From: Leptobacterium flavescens
Lineage (GTDB): Bacteria; Bacteroidota; Bacteroidia; Flavobacteriales; Flavobacteriaceae
NCBI RefSeq assembly: GCF_010671605.1
Contig: NZ_JAABOO010000001.1
Coordinates: 930,001 to 994,000, forward strand
Reading direction: 5' to 3'
Length of the DNA: 64,000 nt
Shown: positions 45,323 to 54,842 of the stretch, piece after piece
Position numbering within the stretch: position 1 is the stretch's first letter
Layout of the letters: the number at the start of each line of letters is the position of its first letter
The notes under the pieces: model-generated
The model's database searches: none
Told to the model about the DNA's origin: nothing
The model's input: only the letters and a program-made list of their open reading frames with translations
Position numbers and translations under genes: made by a program

Positions 45323-47182
45323 TTATTTAAAAAGAATATCAGGATCAGCGAGTTCATTTAACTTTTCCCTTAGTTCGGGAGAGAGGATGCTCAATCCGTA
45401 TTGATAAGAAGCGTTCATCCAGCCAAAGCCGGAAGTGGTAATATAGTCGAATTCTGTGCCCACATTCCCATATTCGGCATATACTTTATGGGTACAGGCG
45501 ACCACGTCGTATTTTTCGGGGATGGTGCCGTTGTAATCGACAGCATTTACGGTAATCATCCACAACCACCGGTACACCAGTTCTTCGGCTTCCTTTTCGT
45601 ATCCGTAATTCAGGAGGCCTTTCCAGATGACCATCTGATGCGGGGCCCATCCGTTAGGATAATCCCACTGCCTTTTGGGCAGGTGATCCGGAACATGTGA
45701 TACCGAAGCTTTGGTCGTAGCCAGTACCCCTCCTCTGGCCTTATAGGAATTCATGAGATGTTCTTTTAGCTTCTCTGCCTGATCCTGGTTGCAGATGCCC
45801 GCCCAAAGCGGATAAAAATTGGTGGCCGATTCAAAAAAGGTCTGACGATTGAGTTTAAAGTTATAGTCGTAAAAACACTCTTTGGTCTTATCCCATAAAT
45901 ACACATTGATGAGCCTTTTTCTCGCCGCAGCCATCTCTTTCCAATGTGCAGCGGAATAGGATTTCCCTTCGGTTGTTTGAAAAGTGCCGTCAAAATAAGT
46001 GTTTATCAGGTATTCAAAATCGGTTTCATATTTGTAGAGCAGGGCATTCAGGTCTACCGTATTCAGATCTGCACAAACATTATCCAGGCGCCAGGAGGTA
46101 TCATGTCCGCTTTCCCTCAAGCTTCTGTCGTGTACGAAATACATATCCAGTTCTTCATCTACGATCTCCCTGTTCATATATTTTTGCTGAAACTCTTCCC
46201 GGTTCAGTTCGTATTTTCTGGCATATTCTTCCAGAACCTCATCAAAATGCCCTTCTTCTGTTTCCGGCGGGATCCCGATCCCTTCTGCCAGGTATCGGTT
46301 AAGGCCGTTTTCGGTAAGGCGTTTTCCGCTAACCATCCACACCGATTCGTATTCCCTGATCGCAATAGTAAGAACTTCGGTAAGCCACTTCAGATCCGTA
46401 TTCTTTCCGGCTTCACAGACCTCCCGGATAAAGGAAGAAAGAAAAGGCGGCTGGGTACGGGTAAGGTAATAGGAACGATTGGCGTTCAGGATCTTTCCGT
46501 AATATTTTATCTGATAACAGAAGTTATCGATCATAGCCTTTGCCAGGTCCTCCCGGTCATCGAGCAGCAAGCCGACAGCTTCAAAATAACTGTCCCATCC
46601 GTACATTTCGTTGAAACGCCCTCCGGGTACTACAAAGGGAACTCCTTTTTTCCCTTCGAGTTTTAAAGCGAGTATCCCCGGCTTATTATTGATGGAAAGC
46701 ACATATTCGGGAGTGATCTTATCGGGAAGGACAGAGATATTGATCTCAGGATATTTCCGTTTGAGTTTATTGTAATATTCAATGGCATGCTCATCTTTTA
46801 GAGGTACGTAAATACGCTGTTCCTTCCCTTCTGCCTTTTCATCACCAACAATTTTCATTATCCCGGCTTCGTCAATAGTACGGGTAAGGTCGTCCCAGAA
46901 GTAACGCCGTATCATCCTGGAGATACGGTTTGCAGGTTTTTCCTCTATCCGCCTCAGGGGAATGGTAGCGTATTCCTTTCCTTTATTCCTGGCTATTGCC
47001 AGTTCCTGTAGCAGGTTAGACAGATAATAAGTTCCTTTTACCGTGTAAAAAGCTCCGTCTTCGGTCTGTAGTTTAAAACGTTTAGGCCCGCGATCTTCTT
47101 TGGTGATCTTTTTATCGCCATCGGTATCTTCCTGCCTTAACAGTTTTTGTAAAGTCTCTTCTATATTAAGCCTGAACAGCAT
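45323..47182 (-). CDS. Cytoplasmic alpha,alpha-trehalase of neutral type with EF-hand-like loop
   Basis: 619 residues, no signal peptide. GH37 signatures are PGGRFNEMYGWDSYF (about 189-203) and QWDYPNGWAPHQ (about 505). The catalytic acid region reads ESGHDTSWRLDN, closer to the fungal neutral form than to the SGWDFS form of bacterial TreA/TreF. The N-terminus holds a 12-residue loop DTDGDKKITKED (residues 19-30, Asp at positions 1, 3, 5 and 12) followed by GPK and GTYYLSNLLQELAIA, matching the calcium-binding region of fungal neutral trehalases. It hydrolyses trehalose to glucose. It overlaps the MFS gene stop by 17 bases; the LacI regulator lies divergent. Confidence 0.9.
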   Translation of the reverse strand: MLFRLNIEETLQKLLRQEDTDGDKKITKEDRGPKRFKLQTEDGAFYTVKGTYYLSNLLQELAIARNKGKEYATIPLRRIEEKPANRISRMIRRYFWDDLTRTIDEAGIMKIVGDEKAEGKEQRIYVPLKDEHAIEYYNKLKRKYPEINISVLPDKITPEYVLSINNKPGILALKLEGKKGVPFVVPGGRFNEMYGWDSYFEAVGLLLDDREDLAKAMIDNFCYQIKYYGKILNANRSYYLTRTQPPFLSSFIREVCEAGKNTDLKWLTEVLTIAIREYESVWMVSGKRLTENGLNRYLAEGIGIPPETEEGHFDEVLEEYARKYELNREEFQQKYMNREIVDEELDMYFVHDRSLRESGHDTSWRLDNVCADLNTVDLNALLYKYETDFEYLINTYFDGTFQTTEGKSYSAAHWKEMAAARKRLINVYLWDKTKECFYDYNFKLNRQTFFESATNFYPLWAGICNQDQAEKLKEHLMNSYKARGGVLATTKASVSHVPDHLPKRQWDYPNGWAPHQMVIWKGLLNYGYEKEAEELVYRWLWMITVNAVDYNGTIPEKYDVVACTHKVYAEYGNVGTEFDYITTSGFGWMNASYQYGLSILSPELREKLNELADPDILFK

Positions 47183-48392
47183 TTCTAACAGTAAGTTTCT
47201 TCAAAATAAAAAATGAAATTAGCAATAATACCATCGGCACTAATAAATAATAAAAAGCATTTTCAGGGCCCTGAGTCTTAAACAACCAACCCACTATCCT
47301 CGATCCGAAAGTACCTCCTAAAGCAGAAAAAACCACAATCAATCCTGTCATCGGGCTATGAAGTCTTTTCGGAAGGGCACTCAGTACTACCGAATTAAGT
47401 AAGGGGTAAATAGGAGCAATAAATAAACCTACCAAAGGAAAGGCAAACCCGATCAGCGGAATATCAGAAAAACTCTCTATAGCCCCTACAGTTGCATTAA
47501 TGGTATTTGGTAATACGAAAATCACATTGAGCATTGCAATAACAGTACATATGCTCACGATCCATATCCAGTTTATTTTCTTTGTGAGCTCTCCGGCCAG
47601 CAATCTGCCGATTGCAAGTGATATTGCCAGTACACTTGCCATCATTATGCTTATATTTTCGGGAAGTTCTAATACCCTGTCATTAAAGGAAGGCAGCCAG
47701 GACATAATTCCCTGTTCTATCATTACAAACAGAAAAGCACTCATCACAAAAACAATTATAAGTAATCTGGCCATTAATAAAGCCATTTGCCTAAAATCAT
47801 CTTTCAGGTCGGCTCCCGGTATCTCAGGTTCTTTTTCAAATTTTGTGAATAGCAAAAACAAAAAAGACGCTAAGCTTAAGGCCGCAAGCAACCAATAAAC
47901 ATTTAACCAGGAATCCGGAAGGTTCTCATTATTAAAGGCCGGAAAAAGAAAATAAGCCAAAGCAATTCCGATCATAAAAACACCTTCTATGCTACTCATG
48001 AGGCTATTATGTTGTTTCTGGTTTTCGGTTACCATTCCAATCATGGAATAAACAGAAACCTTTATCAATGCAAAGGAAACCCCAACTGTTGCAAACAAGA
48101 GTTTAGCAGTATCGAAAGAATTCCCAAAATACATCACAACACAAGCTGCGGTTACCAAAGCCAGGCCAATAAGCATTCCTTTTTTATAACCGATCCTGGG
48201 AAGAAAAGAAGCAACAACAAAAGATACTATAGCTATCGGAAGGTCTTTAAACGCTTCCAGAACACTGGCTTCTACTTCATCTACTCCGTAATTCTTCTGA
48301 GCTTTCAGAATAACGATCCCTACACTATTTAGCAAAATTGCAAAAACAAAATAATTGAGGTAGAGCGATATTTTTACACTTAGATTTTTCAT
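47166..48392 (-). CDS. MFS sugar transporter
   Basis: 408 residues with 12 predicted helices. Between helices 2 and 3 (LPRIGYKKGMLIG) a basic MFS-like loop is visible, and the two halves join at the hydrophilic loop KFEKEPEIPGADLKDD. The C-terminus is KKLTVRNAVQA. It probably takes up a disaccharide or glucose for the trehalase encoded by the overlapping next gene. The substrate is inferred from context only. Confidence 0.85.
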   Translation of the reverse strand: MKNLSVKISLYLNYFVFAILLNSVGIVILKAQKNYGVDEVEASVLEAFKDLPIAIVSFVVASFLPRIGYKKGMLIGLALVTAACVVMYFGNSFDTAKLLFATVGVSFALIKVSVYSMIGMVTENQKQHNSLMSSIEGVFMIGIALAYFLFPAFNNENLPDSWLNVYWLLAALSLASFLFLLFTKFEKEPEIPGADLKDDFRQMALLMARLLIIVFVMSAFLFVMIEQGIMSWLPSFNDRVLELPENISIMMASVLAISLAIGRLLAGELTKKINWIWIVSICTVIAMLNVIFVLPNTINATVGAIESFSDIPLIGFAFPLVGLFIAPIYPLLNSVVLSALPKRLHSPMTGLIVVFSALGGTFGSRIVGWLFKTQGPENAFYYLLVPMVLLLISFFILKKLTVRNAVQA

Positions 48393-48411
48393 AAGACATC
48401 AAGATTTACGG

Positions 48412-50130
48412 TTACCAAAAAGCTGTAACAATAATTATCGTCAGAACAAGAAGGATCATAGCCAGGATCCTGTAATTCTTATACCAGGGCATGGCCTTAA
48501 GTTCTTCTGTTTCCGATGCAAACATTTCCTTCTTATAAGTATACTCCCTGATCTTTTCTTCCGGAGATGGCTTAGTGAGTAAGCTTACTACCATATGAAC
48601 CACAATACAAATAGCAAACAATAAAGAAGCCTTAGCAAGGAAGTGCAGATCGTTAATAGCCGGGAACCATCCGAACCATTGCGAGAGGATCATAAAGACA
48701 GCCAAAGAAAAACCAAGCAATAAACTGCTAATAGAGCCTGTACCGTTAGCTCTTTTCCAGAAAAGTCCCAAAATAAAGGTCGATACTGCCGGCGGGGAAG
48801 TATAGGCAATAACCAGCTGCAGATAGGTCCACAGGGAATCACTTACTTTCTCTATCTGAGGTACCCAAAGAATGGCCAGTAATACCAGGATAGCGGTTGT
48901 TAACTGTCCTATTTTAACCAGTTGCTTACTGCTAAGCCCCGGTTTTAACTGCCGAACAAAATCCATGGTCACCAAAGTAGATGCCGAGTTAAAAGTAGCC
49001 GATACCGAAGACATCATGGCCGCCATTAATCCTGCAACCACCAGCCCCAGTATTCCCGTAGGCAGAAGCTCAAAGAGCAATACCGGGTAGGTAAGGTTCG
49101 GGCAGTCGTTAAGGTTATTACATATTTCTCCATTGGTGAGGCCGTAATTCAGGCCGGAGATATCGAGGTTGTTATACAACAAAAGAGCCAGCACTCCGGG
49201 AACCACCATAATAAAGATCACGGGTAACTTAAGAAGACCTGCAAATAAGGCTCCCCATCTTCCGTGATTCAGGTTTTTTGCTCCTAAAACTCTCTGTACC
49301 ATAAACTGATTATTGGCCCAGAAGTAAAAACCCAGTAAGGGCACTCCCGTTAGCAGTCCCCACCACGGCATAAATTCGTCGTTATTCGGTCGCACCAGAC
49401 TAAAGACCTCTTCCGAATTCTGAGGGATAAATTTTCCTTCTTCTGCCTTGTTACCAAAATCCACTTCGCCGTTGGCCAGCATTTCGTTAAGATTGTCCAT
49501 CATGGCCGACCATCCTCCGCCTAGCTGATCAAAGGCAAAATATGTCAGCAGGCAGGAGCCTATGATAAGAAGTACTGCCTGTATTACTTCTGTCTGGATC
49601 ACGGAATTGAGTCCCCCTGGAATCGTATATGCAGCTGCTGCAACCGCAAGAATGATCAGGATGAGCGTAGAATCGAGTTGAGGGAACAAGAGCGTAAGGA
49701 CGATCTTACCTACGTAGAGACCAGCGGCTGTATCTACAAGGATATTCCCGATTACCGTAATAAAAGAAAAGTAATATCTCGATCTGCTGTCGTATCTCCT
49801 CTCCAGAAATTCAGGCATGGTATACACCCTGGATTTCAGATAAAAGGGGAGGAAAAAAATTGAAAAGAATATTAAAACAACTACTGCAAACCATTCGTAA
49901 TTGTATACATTAACATTGGTCTGATAAGCATCTGATGCCAGCCCGACCAGGGTAGAACTGGAGATATTTGCTGAAAAAAGCGCTATCCCCACGATGGGCC
50001 AGGTCATCGTCCTCCCGCCCAAAAAATAGTCTTCCGAACTACTTCGTTTTGATTTCGATATTCCGTAGATCACGATCCCAATAAGGTATACGGCGATCAC
50101 GATAATATCGAGATACGATAAATTATCCAT
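48412..50130 (-). CDS. Sodium:solute symporter (SSS family, sugar type)
   Basis: 572 residues with about 13-14 helices. SSS landmarks are DYFLGGRTMTWPIVGIALFSANISSSTLVGLASDAY at the N-terminus, MPEFLERRYDSRSRYY, and GLMAAMMSSVSATFNSASTLVTMDF. The pattern is close to sugar transporters of the SglT group. First gene of the minus-strand unit SSS, MFS, trehalase, and divergent from the LacI-type gene. Confidence 0.9.
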   Translation of the reverse strand: MDNLSYLDIIVIAVYLIGIVIYGISKSKRSSSEDYFLGGRTMTWPIVGIALFSANISSSTLVGLASDAYQTNVNVYNYEWFAVVVLIFFSIFFLPFYLKSRVYTMPEFLERRYDSRSRYYFSFITVIGNILVDTAAGLYVGKIVLTLLFPQLDSTLILIILAVAAAAYTIPGGLNSVIQTEVIQAVLLIIGSCLLTYFAFDQLGGGWSAMMDNLNEMLANGEVDFGNKAEEGKFIPQNSEEVFSLVRPNNDEFMPWWGLLTGVPLLGFYFWANNQFMVQRVLGAKNLNHGRWGALFAGLLKLPVIFIMVVPGVLALLLYNNLDISGLNYGLTNGEICNNLNDCPNLTYPVLLFELLPTGILGLVVAGLMAAMMSSVSATFNSASTLVTMDFVRQLKPGLSSKQLVKIGQLTTAILVLLAILWVPQIEKVSDSLWTYLQLVIAYTSPPAVSTFILGLFWKRANGTGSISSLLLGFSLAVFMILSQWFGWFPAINDLHFLAKASLLFAICIVVHMVVSLLTKPSPEEKIREYTYKKEMFASETEELKAMPWYKNYRILAMILLVLTIIIVTAFW

Positions 50131-50358
50131 TGTTATATTTCGTTTAAGTTAGTTCGGCTTAGAGTGAAAGCGATTGTGTTTTCATCAAAAAAATCAAACC
50201 ATTAATGAAAAAACCACAAAATTCATATTCAAAAGGCAAGGAAAACTCAAAATTTAATTCGCTTTGTTGACGAATATACATTTTTAATAGATTTAAAAAA
50301 AATATTATAGAAAATAGCCTTAATTTTACTGGGAATCCTCCGAAACTAATTTAAACTT
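50131..50358. promoter_or_regulatory. Divergent regulatory gap between the SSS and lacI-family genes
   Basis: 228 bases with no gene. Two inverted repeats could be operators: TTTTCAT (50179-50185) with ATGAAAA (50205-50211), and ATTCG (50257-50261) with CGAAT (50271-50275). No exact TAnnTTTG box was found; TACATTTT at 50277-50284 (plus) is one base off. These are candidates only. Confidence 0.35.
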
Positions 50359-51402
50359 ATGAAAGTCACCAAACTGAAAGATATTGCCCAGTTACTGGGA
50401 ATTTCCGTTACTACTGTTTCCAAAGCGCTTAAAGATTACCCCGATATTAGCGAAGAGACCAAGCAGAACGTAAGGGTACTGGCAGAAAAGCTGAACTACA
50501 AGCCCAGTTCACTGGCCGTAAATTTCAGGAATAAGGAGACCAAGATCCTCGGTTTGATCATCCCGGAGATCGTGCATTATTTTTTCTCTAACGTTATTGA
50601 CGGGATCATTAACGAGGCGGAAAAAATGGGATATCTGGTCATTACCCTTCAGTCTAATGAGTCTTTTGAGCTGGAACAAAAACAGATAGAACTTTTACTG
50701 GACCAACGGGTAGACGGGATCATTATTTCACTTTCCAATCAGACCAAAACCTTCGATCACCTTAAGAAAGTCATTCGGCAGGAAACTCCTATGGTGATCA
50801 TAGACAGGATCACGGATGAGATCAACTGTTCCAAGGTGATCATCGATGATGAGAAAGCAGCCTATCAGGCCGTGGAACACCTGATAAAGATCGGGTGTAA
50901 AAGGATCGTTCATATTAACGGGCCGCTAATACCTAAAAATTCTATGGACAGGCTTATCGGTTATAAGAAAGCACTGGCCGATTACAATATTCCTTATGAT
51001 GATTCCCTGGTTTACAGCTGTGAGCAGTTCCACTATCAAGACGGGATAGATGCGGCAAACCAGGCTTTAAAGGATCATAACGATATTGACGGAATCTTTG
51101 CCATTACCGATCTTCTGGCCACAGGAGCGATGACAGCTCTGAAAAACCACGGAAAAAGAATCCCGGAAGATGTCTCCGTAATCGGGTTCAGCAACTGGCG
51201 TTTATCGGAGCTGATAACCCCTTCCCTCTCCACAGTCGAGCAACCAAACTTTGAAATGGGAAAACAGGCGGTTTCTCTTTTACTCAACGAGATCAAGGCA
51301 AGGAAAGAAGAAAAAATGATAGAGAATTTCCTGGTAAAACTCCCCACCAAGCTTATAGAAAGAGCCAGTACAAAACCAACTGTAAAAGCTAATCCTTCTT
51401 AA
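50359..51402 (+). CDS. LacI family transcriptional regulator
   Basis: 347 residues. Helix-turn-helix at about 4-24 ([22 protein letters not shown]) with the hinge helix [20 protein letters not shown], then a periplasmic-binding-protein-like sensor domain ([20 protein letters not shown] ... [21 protein letters not shown] ... [23 protein letters not shown]). It probably represses the divergent trehalose genes in response to a sugar. Its stop overlaps the convergent queG gene by 14 bases. Confidence 0.93.
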   Translation: MKVTKLKDIAQLLGISVTTVSKALKDYPDISEETKQNVRVLAEKLNYKPSSLAVNFRNKETKILGLIIPEIVHYFFSNVIDGIINEAEKMGYLVITLQSNESFELEQKQIELLLDQRVDGIIISLSNQTKTFDHLKKVIRQETPMVIIDRITDEINCSKVIIDDEKAAYQAVEHLIKIGCKRIVHINGPLIPKNSMDRLIGYKKALADYNIPYDDSLVYSCEQFHYQDGIDAANQALKDHNDIDGIFAITDLLATGAMTALKNHGKRIPEDVSVIGFSNWRLSELITPSLSTVEQPNFEMGKQAVSLLLNEIKARKEEKMIENFLVKLPTKLIERASTKPTVKANPS

Positions 51403-52318
51403 GGAATTGAATATTTCTCTGCAGACCTGAGAATTTGGTTCGTTTTACTGCCGATTTCCGGAATAATTCCCTGAAGACCTCTTCTGTGATCTCCTCCCAG
51501 TCTTTCTTAGTCATCGAAAGCAATTCGGGATGAGGATTAAAAAGAGGCTCCTGATGTGCTTTTGAAAAACGATTCCACGGGCACACATCCTGGCAAACAT
51601 CACAACCGAACATCCAGTTATCGAATTGTCCTTTGTGTTCTGACGGGATCTGTTCTTTTAATTCGATCGTAAAATAGGAGATACATTTACTTCCGTCTAC
51701 CACATAAGGTTCTGTTATAGCCTGAGTAGGACATGCATCTATACAGGCGGTACAACTACCACAATGATCGGTTACGGGATTGTCATATTCCAGATCGAGA
51801 TCGACGATCAGTTCTGCGATAAAGAAAAACGACCCCACCTTCTTGGAAAGCACATTGGAATGTTTTCCCATCCAGCCCAGGCCACTTTTTACGGCCCATG
51901 CCTTATCGAGGACCGGTGCAGAGTCTACAAAAGCCCTCCCATTCACTTCGCCTATCTCTTCCTGTATAAAGTTAAGCAGTTGTTTCAACTTGTCTTTAAT
52001 GACAAAATGATAATCCGTACCATAAGCGTATTTTGATATTTTAGGAGCATCAGGGTCTGTTTGCCCGTCTTCTGTATAATAGTTGAGAAGCAGGGAGATC
52101 ACAGATCTGGAACCTTCTACCAGAAGTGTTGGGTCCAGGCGTTTATCGAAGTGGTTCTCCATATACTTCATCTCGCCCTGCATATTGTTCTTCAGCCAGT
52201 TTTCCAGTCGGGGAGCTTCTTCTTCGAGAAAGGCTGCCCTGGAAATACCACAGGACATAAACCCGAGACGCTTGGCCTCAGTCTTTATCATTGTTGTATG
52301 CTTGGCTGCCAGGTTCAC
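51389..52318 (-). CDS. queG: Epoxyqueuosine reductase QueG
   Basis: 309 residues. Family start [11 protein letters not shown], cobalamin-site region [11 protein letters not shown], and two 4Fe-4S motifs ([16 protein letters not shown] and [13 protein letters not shown]). It performs the last step of queuosine synthesis in tRNA. The start is taken as GTG at 52318, three bases before the P450 stop; ATG at 52291 is an alternative. The short C-terminus lacks the HEAT extension found in some homologues. Confidence 0.94.
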   Translation of the reverse strand: MNLAAKHTTMIKTEAKRLGFMSCGISRAAFLEEEAPRLENWLKNNMQGEMKYMENHFDKRLDPTLLVEGSRSVISLLLNYYTEDGQTDPDAPKISKYAYGTDYHFVIKDKLKQLLNFIQEEIGEVNGRAFVDSAPVLDKAWAVKSGLGWMGKHSNVLSKKVGSFFFIAELIVDLDLEYDNPVTDHCGSCTACIDACPTQAITEPYVVDGSKCISYFTIELKEQIPSEHKGQFDNWMFGCDVCQDVCPWNRFSKAHQEPLFNPHPELLSMTKKDWEEITEEVFRELFRKSAVKRTKFSGLQRNIQFLKKD

Positions 52319-52320
52319 TT

Positions 52321-53658
52321 TCAGGCCCTTTTTGTGAATTTCAGTTTTAAATTTAGCGGCTTTAGAGTAACCAGCGGATTTATTTCTATATCTGTCTTCG
52401 TTGCTTCCAGCTCGTATTTTTCGACCACCGCCTTAATTGCCAGGACCATTTCGTAGATGGCAAAATTATTCCCGATACACAGTCGGGGTCCGGCACCGAA
52501 AGGAAAATAACTTTCCTTGCTCTTTTCCGGGAGTTCGGAGAGGAAACGTTCGGGTTTAAATAGAAGCGGGTCGTCCCAGTACCTGGAACATTGGTGCATT
52601 TCAATAAAGGAGATCCCGATAATAGTTCCTTTTTCTATAGTGTAGCCTCCAAAGCTATCGTCCTCAATAGCTACCCTGTCTGTAATCCAGGCCGGTGGAT
52701 AAAGCCGCATTGCCTCATTGATCACTGCCCTTGCATAGGTGAGTTTATTTACCTGTTCTATGGACGGAAGCTCACTGTTCTGAGCAATCTCATCCTTTAG
52801 GTTTTCCAGTTTGTCCTGATGCTTAGCCAGGAGGGCAAAAATAAAGCTCAGTGCATTTGCTGTGGTTTCATGACCCGCCACAAACAAGATAAGGATCTCA
52901 TCGATAAGCTGATCATTGGTCATAGTGGTTCCATCTTCGTAAGTGGCATAGAGAAGCATATCGAGCAGATCGTCTTCCCTTTTTCCGGAACTCCTTCTTT
53001 CTTCTATCAGGCTCAGGATAATCTGCCTGCTTTCGACTGCCAGCTCCAGGTGTTCCTTTTCTTCTCCCTTTAAGCGGAACAACCACCTTTTGTGAGGTTG
53101 CCGGATCTCTTTGACAAGGAAATTCTGCAGCTTTTCTATAATGAACTGTAAGCGTTTTAATATTTCTGTCCCGGCGGTAAAATTAAACAGGGATTTAGCA
53201 ACCACGTGGAAAGCCAGCTCATTCATGATAGGATATACATCCACATAGGTTCCCGTTCGTATTTCCTTTACCTGCTCTTCCACACATTTCTCAATTATGG
53301 AAACGAGGTTGATAAGCTTGTTCCTGTGAAAAGCCGGTTGAATAAGGCGACGCTGCTGCAACCAGTAATCGCCATTGGAGGTAAGCAGGCCATAACCAAT
53401 ATATTTGGACAGGAAGCGGGACTGCAATTCGGATTTGTGGTATTTCTTATGGTTCTTCTGCAGAATATGCCGGGCGATCTCTGATTCCCGGGTAAGGATT
53501 ATTTTCCGTTTCTGAGGTGAAGCCAGAGAAAAGGTCTCTCCGTATGTTTTAAAGAATTCACGGTGAAAAGGAAGCGGATTCCTGGTAATAGCCGAGGTCC
53601 TGAAAATAAATTTATGGTAAGGTACTCTGGAGGGGTAAATATATTTCTGCTTCATCAT
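52321..53658 (-). CDS. Cytochrome P450
   Basis: 445 residues. I-helix AGHETTAN, K-helix ExxR in [11 protein letters not shown], and the heme-binding loop [12 protein letters not shown] with the cysteine at 394. The protein is soluble: no N-terminal membrane anchor is seen, though the start is ATG-ATG (53658/53655). It is a monooxygenase whose substrate cannot be told; fatty acids or terpenoids are possible. No ferredoxin or reductase gene is nearby, so the electron donor must be elsewhere. The queG gene follows after 2 bases and ruvB lies 45 bases upstream. Confidence 0.95.
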   Translation of the reverse strand: MMKQKYIYPSRVPYHKFIFRTSAITRNPLPFHREFFKTYGETFSLASPQKRKIILTRESEIARHILQKNHKKYHKSELQSRFLSKYIGYGLLTSNGDYWLQQRRLIQPAFHRNKLINLVSIIEKCVEEQVKEIRTGTYVDVYPIMNELAFHVVAKSLFNFTAGTEILKRLQFIIEKLQNFLVKEIRQPHKRWLFRLKGEEKEHLELAVESRQIILSLIEERRSSGKREDDLLDMLLYATYEDGTTMTNDQLIDEILILFVAGHETTANALSFIFALLAKHQDKLENLKDEIAQNSELPSIEQVNKLTYARAVINEAMRLYPPAWITDRVAIEDDSFGGYTIEKGTIIGISFIEMHQCSRYWDDPLLFKPERFLSELPEKSKESYFPFGAGPRLCIGNNFAIYEMVLAIKAVVEKYELEATKTDIEINPLVTLKPLNLKLKFTKRA

Positions 53659-53703
53659 GCGGTCAGCTTTCTTTAACGGAACAGGAAACGGAGTGTTTTG
53701 CTA

Positions 53704-54726
53704 TTAAAACAGGCCTCCCTGTGTTCCTCCTTTTATTCTTCCGAGGTGTTTATACGCCAATTCGGTAACTTCCCTTCCTCTGGGAGTCCTTATAATAAAA
53801 CCCTGTTGTATCAGAAAGGGTTCATACACTTCTTCAATGGTTTCTGCACTTTCGGAAACGGCAGTGGCCAGGGTGGTAATCCCTACCGGGCCTCCTTTAA
53901 ACTTATCGATAATGGTCATCAGGATCTTATTATCCATTTCATCCAATCCGTGTGCATCCACATTCAGGGCCTTCAAACCGTATTTAGCTATTTCTATATC
54001 GATATTTCCATCGCCTTTTATCTGTGCAAAATCGCGAACCCTTCTCAACAATGCATTAGCGATCCTGGGAGTTCCCCTGCTTCTTCCGGCAATCTCAATT
54101 GCTGCTTCCATAGAGATGGGTACCCTTAGTATATGCGCACTCCTCTGTACGATGGTCGACAGTAATTCGGTATTGTAATACTGGAGCCTGCTGCTAATAC
54201 CAAAACGGGCACGCATAGGCGCTGTTAACAGTCCGGAACGCGTAGTTGCTCCCACCAGTGTAAAAGGATTCAGATTTATCTGTACCGTCCTCGCATTCGG
54301 GCCGCTCTCTATCATAATATCTATCTTGTAGTCCTCCATGGCAGAGTACAGGTACTCCTCGACAATCGGACTCAGTCTGTGGATCTCATCGATAAAAAGT
54401 ACATCCCTATCCTCCAGGTTTGTCAGAAGTCCGGCCAGGTCTCCGGGTTTATCCAGTACTGGTCCAGAAGTCACCTTGATCCCTACTCCGAGCTCATTGG
54501 CCAGGATATGCGCCAGGGTGGTCTTTCCAAGTCCGGGAGGTCCGTGAAACAAAGTATGATCCAGGGCATCTCCTCTAAGATTGGCGGCTTTAACAAATAT
54601 CTGAAGGTTCTCCAACACCGATTCCTGTCCGGTGAAATCCTCAAAACTCAGGGGTCTTAAGGCCTTTTCTATATCCAGTTCTTCAGAAGAGTAGTGATCT
54701 TTATCCGGGTTCAGGTTCTCGTTCAT
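53704..54726 (-). CDS. ruvB: Holliday junction ATP-dependent DNA helicase RuvB
   Basis: 340 residues. Walker [14 protein letters not shown], Walker B VLFIDEIH, sensor 1 LVGATTRSG and the arginine-finger region [18 protein letters not shown]-terminal winged helix ends GGTQGGLF. It drives branch migration with RuvA, encoded here about 11 kb away rather than adjacent. A -7 box lies upstream. Confidence 0.97.
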   Translation of the reverse strand: MNENLNPDKDHYSSEELDIEKALRPLSFEDFTGQESVLENLQIFVKAANLRGDALDHTLFHGPPGLGKTTLAHILANELGVGIKVTSGPVLDKPGDLAGLLTNLEDRDVLFIDEIHRLSPIVEEYLYSAMEDYKIDIMIESGPNARTVQINLNPFTLVGATTRSGLLTAPMRARFGISSRLQYYNTELLSTIVQRSAHILRVPISMEAAIEIAGRSRGTPRIANALLRRVRDFAQIKGDGNIDIEIAKYGLKALNVDAHGLDEMDNKILMTIIDKFKGGPVGITTLATAVSESAETIEEVYEPFLIQQGFIIRTPRGREVTELAYKHLGRIKGGTQGGLF

Positions 54727-54770
54727 AAATTAAAAATTCTGCATTGATATCGGTATTGCATCAAGCTACA

Positions 54771-54778
54771 CAAATATA
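54771..54778 (-). promoter_or_regulatory. Candidate -7 box for ruvB (possibly also P450 and queG)
   Basis: Minus-strand TATATTTG matches TAnnTTTG exactly and lies 44 bases upstream of the ruvB ATG. No TTG -33 box was found at 19-21 bases. Confidence 0.45.
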
Positions 54779-54782
54779 CTTA

Positions 54783-54818
54783 GAAAAAGAAAAGCCCCGA
54801 CATCTCTGTCAGGGCTTT
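54783..54818 (-). terminator. Rho-independent terminator of the act-cox operon
   Basis: Minus strand: AAAGCCCTGACA pairs with TGTCGGGGCTTT (11 of 12) around a GAGA loop, followed by a T run. It ends the transcript that carries ActB-F and oxidase subunits II and I. Confidence 0.9.
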
Positions 54819-54842
54819 ATATAAAGTTTATTTCAATCTTCT

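Noticed and set aside
45944-46666. 240-residue plus-strand open frame inside the trehalase gene
   Set aside because: Antisense to a trehalase with both GH37 signatures; a shadow of its codon use.
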